This document shows, in pieces, positions 50,911-59,582 of a stretch of 64,000 bases of DNA (its first letter is position 1; each line of letters begins with the position of its first letter). The stretch lies in the NCBI GenBank assembly GCA_964036275.1, contig OZ038439.1, forward strand, positions 1,455,001 to 1,519,000, read 5' to 3'. The notes beneath the pieces are model-generated. The model saw only the letters and a program-made list of their open reading frames with translations, made no database searches and had not been told where the DNA came from. The translations under genes were made by a program, and so were the position numbers. This DNA comes from Litoditis marina (lineage: Eukaryota; Nematoda; Chromadorea; Rhabditida; Rhabditidae).

Positions 50911-51002
50911 GAGAGAGAGATCCGTACCTGTATATCATCATCGTCGCCGGCTCCACATGTAACCGCAGCGAAGAAGAGCAGGAAGATTTCCACCTTTCTC
51001 AT
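42796..51002 (-). CDS. Receptor-like transmembrane protein with a PP1-type pseudophosphatase domain, 17 exons
   Basis: Predicted 589 aa. Exons: 51002-50928, 50734-50622, 50314-50194, 49713-49642, 49468-49361, 48467-48378, 48130-48032, 47316-47236, 46798-46709, 46427-46321, 45877-45751, 45354-45283, 44981-44856, 44414-44297, 44049-43937, 43422-43281, 42911-42796. Residues 1-18 form a signal peptide. Residues 26-127 are a cysteine-rich ectodomain (C30, 45, 57, 76, 86, 112, 113, 118) ending in CCNDDYCN, the signature of Ly6/activin-receptor three-finger folds. A helix at about 144-163 (FPLCFWLIIIWLCI) spans the membrane. Residues about 284-552 align with PP1-type phosphatases: WPPKTRLLFL, SLETIALIFALK, HVHILRG, LPLAAIVADRLFCAHGG, LSLWSAP. 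The motifs GDxHG, GDxxDRG and GNHE are replaced by GNIEG, GGLTSVN and GSAE, and RAHQ by RARN, so only one of six PP1 metal ligands (His421) remains. The tail is Lys-rich. Activity is therefore unlikely; a scaffold or signalling role is inference. It could still be two adjacent genes. Confidence 0.75.
43140..43172 (-). repeat. Intronic copy of the 3' edge of receptor-like exon 16
   Basis: On the minus strand ACCTTCACCGCATTCAGAA|GTTGGT repeats the true exon end ACCTTCACCGCACCTAGAA|GTTAGT at 43281. It lies 135 bases further into the intron and keeps the donor. Confidence 0.75.
43625..43842. repeat. C/G-tract fold-back array
   Basis: Runs of C (up to about 12) and G (up to about 10) alternate with TTGAAGTT-like spacers. 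The right end GGGGGGCGATACTTCATTTT resembles those at 18435 and 47140. Confidence 0.8.
44130..44206. repeat. Palindrome with GAGGAGACGCAGGC arms
   Basis: GTATACGTCTTGAGGAGACG and the complement CGTCTCCTCAAAACATATAC flank a short centre. Receptor-like intron 14. Confidence 0.8.
44636..44699. repeat. Short inverted-repeat element, GTAGTTTGATC family
   Basis: Arms TGTTTGTAGTTTGATCCTG and GAGATCAAACTACAAAG. A half copy follows at 44789-44806. Confidence 0.85.
45947..46016. repeat. Diverged short inverted-repeat element, GTAGTTTGATC family
   Basis: Ends CTGTGTATGTAGGTTCATCCC and CGTGATCAACTACAAAGAAG are a degraded copy. Confidence 0.6.
46838..46919. repeat. Truncated MITE, TCACGT...CACGTGACT family
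   Basis: TTGAATAGTGACGTAAAATT through TTTGCTGTGTGTTTAACG matches the 61070 copy. It breaks off exactly where the perfect hairpin at 46920 begins. Confidence 0.7.
46920..46961. repeat. Perfect 17-bp-arm hairpin
   Basis: GTGAGAACTATAGTATT and AATACTATAGTTCTCAC are exact complements around an 8-base loop. It lies in intron 8 of the receptor-like gene and is not one of the other families seen here. Confidence 0.9.
47040..47170. repeat. C/G-tract fold-back element
   Basis: A C20-type run followed by GGGGGGTGATAATTCAT and GGGGGGAGATACATCAATTT, ending TTCCCCAAAT. Same group as 18435 and 43625. Confidence 0.75.
47416..47470. repeat. Short inverted-repeat element, GTAGTTTGATC family
   Basis: Arms CTGTAGTTTGATCAC and GATAAAACTACAAACAC. 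Confidence 0.7.
47764..47938. repeat. ~175-base near-perfect palindromic element
   Basis: Second copy of the 19902 element, with arms GAGTACGTATGCTAGAAGAT and CTCCTAGCATACGTACTC and centre ACATCCCGCCGGGATGT. Confidence 0.9.
48530..48640. repeat. ~110-base palindromic MITE, GGACGATTATGTGGACC family
   Basis: Intron 5 of the receptor-like gene, with arms GGACGATTATGTGGACCAGT and ATTGGACCACATAATCG. Confidence 0.9.
49135..49352 (-). repeat. Dispersed repeat with tRNA-like part, abutting a 5' splice site
   Basis: Inverse copy of 1555-1745. It contains a GGTTCGATTTC-type B box and ends TATATAGTCGTCGCCG on the minus strand about 9 bases after the donor of receptor-like exon 5. Its TAG gives an in-frame stop if that intron is retained. 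Confidence 0.6.
50030..50094 (-). repeat. Intronic copy of the 3' edge of receptor-like exon 3, with poly-C tract
   Basis: On the minus strand TACCCTACAACAATATCACT-GTCGATG|GTGTAC repeats the exon end TACCCTACACCAAAATCACC-GTCGATGGA|GTATGT at 50194. It is followed by a C12-type run on the + strand. Spacing is about 140 bases. Confidence 0.8.
50350..50460. repeat. ~110-base palindromic MITE, GGACGATTATGTGGACC family
   Basis: Intron 2 of the receptor-like gene. Arms GGACGATAATGTGGACCAAT and ATTGGACCACCTAATCGTCC. Confidence 0.9.
50815..50925 (+). repeat. GA microsatellite with G10 run
   Basis: A (GA)n tract and a G10 run that end 3 bases from the 5' splice site of receptor-like exon 1. Most of intron 1 (50735-50927) is therefore simple sequence. 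Confidence 0.9.
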
Positions 51003-51708
51003 GATAGAAAAACGGTGTGAATGAGAACAGAAAGTAGGATTCTACACGTGCTCTCACGTTTATCACGTTTTCAAGTTTCACGTGCACAAAAGTACACATT
51101 CTAATCGAGAAAGATGATGAAATAACGGTTCCACGTTAGAAATACTCGTTTACAGGGTACACAAACCGAAAACCACGTATTTGAAGCGACGAGGTGGGGA
51201 ATGCGAATGTGTTTCTGAATAGTTCATTGTAGAGCTAGCTCTATCCATACACTATGTAGGTTGCTTTATTTCACCGTATCTGCATCAACTGTATCAACTG
51301 CATCAATGCGTATTATACAATCAGCGCGTAACAGAGTAAACAATACTCTACATTTTATTCTTTCTCCTAAATCTACAATCATAGTTTGTAGTGCCACATA
51401 TACCAATGTGGAAAGACACGTGTTCAATCGCGAATAAACATTCTATTCTATTCTATTCTATCTGTACTTGGATTCCCTTGCTTTTCGAAATCGTAATTTT
51501 TGACTCGCAACGCGATCAAAGTACAACGGAGATTTTATCACCTTCGTGTATTCAAAAAAAGTGATTTTTCACTATCACTAGCTTTAAACATGTGCGTCGA
51601 ATGAATCAGAATGCAAACTTCTGTTTTCAGCCCTCGAACTATTACAAGAATAGAATCATATAAACATTTATTAAAAGATATCGATTGAATATTATCGATT
51701 TATCGACT
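51003..51708. other. Intergenic region between the secreted-protein and receptor-like genes
   Basis: No coding exon was seen. A minus-strand AATAAA at 51672-51667 lies 37 bases after the stop of the secreted-protein gene at 51709. Short repeats of TATTC occur near 51440. Confidence 0.55.
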
Positions 51709-52969
51709 TTACAGCGGTGCGCATTCTCCCTTGCAGATGGCACCCTGTCTCTCCTTCTGCTTGGCGATCAGGTCATCTCCGACCTTGTAGGTCACGCGAC
51801 CGATTCCGTCCAGAGTTACCTGCAAATTTATTGAATTAGGATTACGGTGTTCACAAATTTCTGCTGTGTTCGAGGTGTGACGTCAGTCAGAGGTACCTGA
51901 AAATGCACTACTTGGAGGGGGTACGGTATTCATGAACTTCTGCTGCATTTAAAAGGTAACAATGTTAGTAAATTTCTGCTGTGTTGAAGGTGCGACTTCA
52001 ACCAGAGTTACCTGGGAATATACTGGTTGGCATACAGTATCAGCAATCTGCTCCAGTGTACTATGACATTACTCAATTCCAAATTTTGTATGTTGAGTAC
52101 GACGCGGGTTCCCATAACTCGAAGTTGTGAACTCGATTTGACAACCACCTAGCCCTTATATAGTTCGCTTCACGTAAACTTATCCCTCTACAGTAAAACA
52201 TTGAATCTAAAAGGCTGTTCACTGGTTAGATAAATGCCCTTGAATATCCAGAAGATTACTGTAGAAAGTCATCGATTGGTGAAACGGAGTATACGCAGCT
52301 GCGTGAAATTCCTTCCAAAGAACTGCGCTATCAACATTGTAGTCTGACCTTTGTAGTCTGAACGGGCTTGCCGTTCTCATCGAAAGTCGCGATTTCCCAG
52401 TCCTTTAATCCACACTCGTCGGCCTTCTGCTGGAATCTGTTCTTCACCAACTTCTTCGAGAAAGTCCATCTAAATACAAACTATTATTTACGTTTTTAAA
52501 CACGAACTGCAAGATAACACTATTTGTGACTGTAATAACTTCTAGATTGAAAGAATCTAAATACAATAAACTTTTTTGAAGGTAGTGTCTAAGATTCCAA
52601 CTTCAACTCGAAAAATGACGAAAGTTTTCGATTGTCGAATCACTAAAAACCAAACTTTGCCTCTTCTCTCCAATGGAAGTATGGCAGTGTCTTGGTTAGG
52701 TATATATTGTTACTATTTTAGTCTGCATCTCTTCTACAAAGACTTCAACAGTACACATACAAACTTTCCCAGAACCGAAACCATAACTTTTTTTAGAAAA
52801 AACATCTAAAAACCAATGGTCCACTATAAACCAACTTTTCGCTCTTCTTTCCATTGCTAGCGGTGACTTGGGCAGAGAACTTTTTGTCTGTGTCCGACTT
52901 CACGTGGACAATGATGTCACAGGCCAGGGCCGCGCACACGATACACAGCAGAAAAAAAATGACGCGCAT
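51709..52969 (-). CDS. Small secreted protein, 3 exons, nematode-type family not named
   Basis: 121 aa. Exons 52969-52836, 52469-52349 and 51819-51709; phases close. It begins with a clear signal peptide ([16 protein letters not shown]), cleaved before or near CDII. The mature part is a ~105-residue Lys-rich domain with three more cysteines (in DECG, AICK and GECAP), the strings [18 protein letters not shown] and [15 protein letters not shown], and no membrane helix. The ATG is one base after a CTTTCAG acceptor on the minus strand, a good spliced-leader site. AATAAA follows the stop by 37 bases. I do not recognise a named domain; the look is that of small secreted nematode proteins. The acceptor of exon 3 has two diverged extra copies in intron 2. 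Confidence 0.85.
51880..52016 (-). repeat. Two intronic copies of the acceptor and start of secreted-protein exon 3
   Basis: On the minus strand CATTTTCAG|GTACCTCTGACTGACG (51880-51905) and TTCCCAG|GTAACTCTGGTTGAAG (52000-52016) resemble the real edge ATTTGCAG|GTAACTCTGGACGG (51819). Each keeps AG. Confidence 0.75.
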
Positions 52970-54512
52970 TCTGAAAGGAAGGGAATAGATAAACGTAAAT
53001 ACTGTTTCTATTTCAAAATGTAGGGTAAAAAATTTAAGCAACATTGTTTGCAATAGAAACTTCATATTTTATATAATATTTTATTACTCAAACAGAACGA
53101 ACGAATTGTGTTCAATTAAAATATGACTATAAAGTTCTCAACAACATAAATGGAATTTGCCACAGAATATGGGCACAGATGGCCAATTAGTAGACGAACA
53201 GACCAAAACAGTCGGATTTACAGTTCAACCTCGAATGAACCGGTTCTGTATATTATTGTTCTAGTCTAGCATGGCCAGCGACTGAAGTTTACGTTGTAGT
53301 TCGATCTACGAAGCAGTGACGAATCACTTTCAAACGGTAATGAAAGAGATCTAAATAAGAGAACGCTCAGTTATATAATACAAACTAAACGGAACAAGAA
53401 ACAGAGAGAAACAGAAAGTGGTACGTTTCGCCTCTACCTAGGACGTAACCACTTTGATCAAGATACCTTCCCCCTTATCTGATAGCTCTGATCTGATCTG
53501 ATCTGATAGGGGTATCTTGGTCAAAGTCGTTATAGTTCGTTTCACCAATCGATGACTTTCTACAGTAATCTTTCGAAAATTCAAACGCATTTATCTAGTC
53601 AACAAACAGAATTTAAGATTTGTATAAAAAAACGATGTAAAGTGAGAGACGATTAGCTTTTGAGATTGAACTGCATGGAATATAGAAAAGGAGGACAATA
53701 ACTCAAGAGGGAAATGAAAAATATAATCTCGCAATTTTCATGGGTCAAAAACATTTTGTTTTTCAGTGAAAAAAAACTTGCAGCAAACAATTAGATGAAA
53801 CGTCCTAATATGATTATCACCATTGATTCAAAAATGATAACAGAACAGAGTACACTATAAGTTTCTCGAATATTCATGTAAAGTTGACTGTTTTGTATGC
53901 TTGTAGTACCCAAAGTGGAAAACGAAATCACTAAGTTTAAACTATGTACAACACCTACAAGATAAGATAAATTCACTTAAAAGTTTTACAATCTTTCTGT
54001 AGAGGGCGGTTGTTCCGTGAAACAGACTATACGTCAGGGCCCTGTGGCTTCCTCAGTGAGGACAGGGGAAGGAGGGCAAATGTGTCCTGTTGAAACCTTT
54101 GTCTGAAGGTTGGTTAATAACGACTACGGTTTCATCGGGAGGAAACTAGAAGTTAACACAGTTTCAGAGAATAAAACAAGTGTGTTATTCTGAAAAGAAA
54201 GTCTCGGGTGAAGCTATATAAACACTGCTACCGGCCGGCAGGTGCCCTTCTGTTACAACAAAATGACAAATGTGTTTTGTCTAAAGCGATGGTTTCTTCA
54301 GTGAAAAAAATAGGAAAATAGGACGAGGAACTAGGCTTTCCACAAGAATGAACCTTTTTCCATAGAACAGAATGATTGAAGACTAAAAACATGAAAAACA
54401 TTCAGAGTAATTTATTCGCTCATTGGTCTTGAAATATCAATATTTTCCGCCAAAATCACAGATTATTTCATTTTTCAAGTTTCATGTGCGTCGCATGCTC
54501 TAGAAAACACTA
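52970..54512. other. Intergenic region with MITEs
   Basis: No gene was seen. It holds a fold-back with arms CTTTGATCAAGATACC / GGTATCTTGGTCAAAG (53452-53526) and the element at 53527-54033. Confidence 0.6.
53527..54033. repeat. MITE, GTTTCATCAATC...GAAACAGACTATA family, with internal insert
   Basis: Ends AGTTCGTTTCACCAATCGAT and CGTGAAACAGACTATA match 8157-8397. The middle (about 53640-53880) is unrelated and doubles the length, suggesting an insertion. Confidence 0.7.
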
Positions 54513-57294
54513 CACAGGGTTCGGGAGGCAAATAGCCGCGCATATTAAGCGCCGCGTTCAGCCAATAAGCGCCGCTACCTGCGCGCAAATAGCGGCGTTT
54601 TGTAAAGTGCCGCATTTTGCCGCGCTTACTGGCACATTATGGCATGTAACGGAAGCTTTCGAAAAAGACAGTCTTAGACCGCAGGTTTCATTTTTACTTC
54701 CAGGACTTGCTACGTTAAAAGAAAAACATGTAATAAGACGACTACACCATTATTACAATAGAGTTGGTCCGTTTTCTGTCAATGACAAAAGAAAATATAC
54801 TTCCAGTAAACCGGGGCTCGTAAAAGTTACGCCATTCAAGTTGATGTGGTCTGAAAGTCTACATCACTCCTACATGGACTCTTACAGTAAGAATGTATAC
54901 TCGCACAATATGCCAAAGCTCACAATCTCAAACAGCGGTTGTTGCGAAACAGTTTTGTAGGGCATGTAGTAGAAGTATACGATCGTATCTAAAAACCTAT
55001 TAATCACTGGGAACTTTTTTACGCCAATAAAGAAGCGGGTACTTCGTTCAAATCCATACGGTAGCAGTCCATATACGGATGACAAATGGTATACAAATTC
55101 AAATTTTACGCATAGCTCGAACTGCACCCGTTCAAATTGTCAAAGTATATAATTTCACGCAATCACAAGAATGTTTTAATATTTCTTTCGTGTGAAAAAT
55201 CATTTAATGCTTCATCAATGGTTTAGGCTTACAAACCATTATTACGCTGGAACTGTTAGTTCCACGGGTTTCGTGAAAGACGACCCGCGCGAAAGGGCAT
55301 ACGTAAAATACGCGGGCATTTTTTTGCACACGCCACGCTTACTGTAGTTGGATTTTTTTATTGAAATTTTACAGCTTTCTATTTTTTTTGTTCAATATTT
55401 TGTATTTTGCTCACGTTTTTCTGCTAAATCGAGTGTTCATACCAATATTCCAGGTCCCGAGAGATGCCGCGTCCGTATCTTGTTTGGTATTAGTGCAGAA
55501 AATTATAAGGTACGTTTTTCATTATGATTTTTTATTATTCCGAAAATGAACCATTTTACGGGTGGTTTTCTATTATTTTAATTCACAGATTGTATTGTCT
55601 ACTTTCGTGTCGCGTGTGTGACAACTCATCTCCAAATTTACGCGCTGGGGTTTTCCAAATCCCTGAAAAACTAAACTTTTGGTTCAAATGCGATTCACTT
55701 CCCATACATTTGGTACTCGTACTTCGTTTAAAAACCACTGTCAAATGCCAGCAAATTCCGCTAACTAATCACTCATTGCAACAAGATCATGGAGTTTTAA
55801 ACGTCATTCGCCTCACCTATTCCATATAACCGGCGTTGCTTAAATCGTGCAGGAGAGGCGGTCAAATTGTGTTCATAACGACACCTTTATTAGTCGTTTA
55901 TGTGTTCAATACCAGACAGGGTTAGCGCGTGGTCCTATTCCCGTGAATTTCTCCGAATAGTCAGGAAAATTTGAAAACGGACTTCTTTTGGCTATCTAAC
56001 ATCGGGAAATGTATTAATTTTGTTAGCAACCAGATAATGTTCAACGTACTTTGATGGAAAATGGGTTCATTTTTGTAAGATAGTCACACCGCAGTGGTGT
56101 ATGCGCGTGGTCAGCTTAGTTTGTTAGTATTCTATGATGAATAACTACGCATTCAAATTTATGAATACAACAACGGTCTTTTAGTAAATATCCAATCCCC
56201 AGGGACCATATTCGCAAATACGATGCGTAATATCACTGCTCAGCTTACAGTTTTCCTGGTATTTTTGAAGTTTTGAATGTTGATAAAGCTCATTTTTATT
56301 ATAACTCATATATTTGGATTTCAGAGGTCTCATTGGCCGAGGGAAGAAATCAGGGAATAAAGAAGGCAGTTGGATGTAACCTGCTGCTGCCAACTGACAG
56401 CTGATAGAGAAAGGAAATTTGTCTAAACAGGTACTTTCGATTGATTTTTTCATGTGTTTCCATGGCATACTATGAAAGCTCAGTTATCTAGATGGAAAGA
56501 TGTCTTTGAAAATCAGGTCCTTATTAAACTCGGTTTTTGGCGTGCAGATTCTGAAAAGCAGGCAAAAACTTAGCGCGGACAATTAGGTTGCTGTCACCCA
56601 GATACTGACGCATGTGCGCAGTCTTAGCTATTTTATCGAATATGTTCAAAGCAAACCAATCAAAGGTCAAAGGGTATCGGGCATGTGTTTCATGGTGTAC
56701 AACTGATATTCCCGTTATGGTCCTCTTTTTTCTGTGTTTACACACCAGTAACGTAACCTTCGACTATTGTTTGAAAGAAAAACATGTTTTCGTCGCATAT
56801 CCTGCTAGAAAAATTGTTTGCTCGTGCTTTGAATCACATAAACAGCGCCTTGTCAGCTCATATACAATGAGTCATGTGTGGTAATAAACTAGGATGTTCA
56901 CCTTGGTGCCACCTTAGCAAATAGATTGAATTTACATTTTTCCGTATATCTCATTCATTTCTATTTTCCAGTGTCTGCGATATGCACGAGGACCCAGGAA
57001 GCAGATTTCGCCCTCGTCTGCTCTAGCTTCAGCTCCGTATCGGACGTCATTATGATAATCACTGGTGAACTTTGTATTTTAGATACAACGAAAATGTGAT
57101 TATTTATTTCAAAAACGACCTTGATAGTAGTTTTTCATCACATACATTCATTCATTTACACACCAATCGAACGTGGTGGAACGTTGTTTATTTGAGGGCA
57201 CTTCTTATAAGGTCACAGTTGCAGTTATTTATTAACTTAATTGAGGTGTTTAATTTAGCTGTATCATGTTTTTAAAGTTATATGTGATATACAC

Positions 57295-57346
<52 letters not shown>

Positions 57347-57950
57347 ATACTGTGATATATATGTGATAAACTCATCAACCCCTTCTACTCGAGCTTAGTG
57401 ATCATTTCATTCACCTGAGAGATTCACTAACAGTCTAGCTCTCATGTGTTTAGATCTATTTGGAGTGTTTTCCGATGTTACAGCCAGTTTGTATATAGGT
57501 TTCGTATATCATGTATGTGTAGGTTACGCATTGTTGATCTCCCTATCTGCAATCGCTCACCGGTAAGATGTATCCAATGATCTGTTCGGTAGTTGCACTA
57601 GATAAGTAGTATTTGTTTTGTTGAAAACCTGTTGTTATGTTGAATATGTCTTTTATTCATTGTTTGCGATTCTTCATGTTGTCTGTACTTTGTTTTGGAG
57701 AAACAATAAATGTTGTTCATCAAGTCGCTTTCGAACATTCAAATAGGTCGAAATTATGGGTTATAAGCTATATGGGACAAAAGTGGCTTATGTGCGGCAT
57801 AAAAGGGTTGTTATGCGCGGCGCGGCTACTTGCTGGCTGCTTGCGCCCAACTAACGGCGTTTTGCGAGCTAATAGCTAGCTAATAGCTGTTAGGCGCGAT
57901 TAAGCGCCGCGCTCTGGCAAAGCGCGGCTATTCGCCTCCCGAACCCTGTG
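54513..57950. mobile_element. 3.4 kb terminal-inverted-repeat element, superfamily not recognised
   Basis: The ends CACAGGGTTCGGGAGGC and GCCTCCCGAACCCTGTG are perfect inverted repeats. They continue imperfectly (AATAGCCGCGC) into subterminal blocks crowded with GCGCCGC/GCGGCG. TA flanks both ends (54511-54512 and 57951-57952), compatible with a TA target duplication. The interior is AT-rich, with an (AT)n run at 57299-57344 and no ORF longer than about 130 codons lying wholly inside. I see no DDE/DDD, hAT, piggyBac or Tc1/mariner transposase, so it is probably non-autonomous or badly decayed. Confidence 0.75.
57299..57344. repeat. (AT)n microsatellite
   Basis: About 23 uninterrupted TA dinucleotides inside the inverted-repeat element. 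Confidence 0.95.
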
Positions 57951-57978
57951 TAGCCAAACCGTAATTCGGCCTCGCATC

Positions 57979-58053
57979 GCAGTTTGTAGTTTGCTCCCGT
58001 TCGATTTTGCACACAATCGGGACTTTTGCTGTGTTTGACTGATCAAACTACAA
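57979..58053. repeat. Short inverted-repeat element, GTAGTTTGATC family
   Basis: Arms AGTTTGTAGTTTGCTCCCG and CTGATCAAACTACAAG, right beside the inverted-repeat element end. Confidence 0.8.
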
Positions 58054-58855
58054 GTCAACTTTGGTGTTTTTCTAGGTGGTTCACGTGAGTGTAGTACCTT
58101 CCAATAAGAGATAATGCAATATTGAACAACTCGGAAAATACAAATAATCCTTCGATCGAAGCAATAGTCGTGTGCAATAGTCGTGCAGAGTGAGAGATAC
58201 GCAGACATATAGACGGAACTGTATTCTCTCACAGCATTTGCTGAAAACCAGTATATGCTGTATTGAAACGAAGACTGCCTTAACGGAATAAACAAAATAA
58301 ACTAAAAAATAAACCAATCAACTATTCAATTTATTAAAGGCAGACACCCCTAAAAGTGTTGTGATCTTAACACCGTGTGTTACATGAAAAAAGTAACTTA
58401 ATGGCTTTCATTTCGGAACAATGTATTCTACTTGCCTGTGCTTTTGCCTGTGCTTATAAGACCACCCAGAATGTGCGCCTGTTTTACTGCCGCCCCGCTT
58501 CTTTTGAATATTCAAATTTGGCGCCAAAATGGGTGTGCCCTTTTAAACGACGTCAGGTCTCGCATTATTATGTAATTAACGATACCACACAAGAAGGATT
58601 AGCACTAGATTATTAGTATACTAATACTATTATATATTATACGAATATAGTATTTTAACTCTCTATATGTTTTTATTTAAAAACTTTTTACATCTTTTCA
58701 ATTTATTGAGGCCTTATAAAGTTTTATTGTTTTTTATTGATAACTTATATTGATAACATATTGCACATCATTTTCACTATGAAATTTCTATATCTCTCCA
58801 TTGTTTTCAATTTCTTCGACAAAGATAAAATGTTTCATTCCATACTCGCTTAAAG

Positions 58856-58963
58856 TAGGACGATTATGTGGACCAATCTCGTGTCAACGGTCCTTCAAAC
58901 TGCAATTGTGTATTGCAGTTTAAAGGACTGAAGCCTTGCGATTGGACCACCTAATCGCCCTAC
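58856..58963. repeat. ~108-base palindromic MITE, GGACGATTATGTGGACC family
   Basis: Shorter loop than the other copies (ACTGCAATTGTGTATTGCAGT). It lies 45 bases before the acceptor of the gene at 59008. Confidence 0.9.
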
Positions 58964-59007
58964 TTCAATTTCGTTTCTAAGTCTAAATAGTTTATTTTAA
59001 TTCCAGA

Positions 59008-59528
59008 ATGGAATCCAATCCGCTCGATCTCATAATTAACAAGTTGGAAGAGGAGCTGGAAAGTGGTATGTTAAACACTTGATGATCAAATTAAAAACGA
59101 CATAAATATACACTTTACTTTCACGTATAACGCGGACACGACATGAAATAGTTGCATACATTGAATACAATCTAAAAACGTGAACGTAAGTGAACAGTTT
59201 ATCTGTGATTATTCCAGTTTGCCTGTTGTAAACCTGAATATATCCTGACGATCCAGCTTACTTCCATTCAATAAAAAACTGCTAAGATCCGTCTTCTAGA
59301 AATACAAAATGTAATGCTTTGTAAAGTTTTGTATATCCTTCAGTAACTTTTCCATATTTTCAGGTCATTCCATGCAAGTTATCTCTACTCCCTCATCCAT
59401 AAATCAAGAAAATGCAGCAGAAATAGTCGAGGATTCCGTGGTGAGTTTCGAGTTCCTTCATGTCTCTCATTCCCCCCCCCCCCCCCTCTCTCCTCTCTGT
59501 CTTTCTCCCTCTCACTCTCTTTCTTTCT

Positions 59529-59582
<54 letters not shown>

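Larger units (their letters stand above)
57951..59007. other. Intergenic region upstream of the gene at 59008
   Basis: No gene was seen. It contains a GTAGTTTGATC-family element (57979-58053) and a palindromic MITE (58856-58963). Confidence 0.6.

Noticed and set aside
54484..54960. 158-codon + strand ORF starting before the inverted-repeat element
   Set aside because: It crosses the element's left terminus, has no family similarity I recognise and no splice or start context, so it is probably chance.
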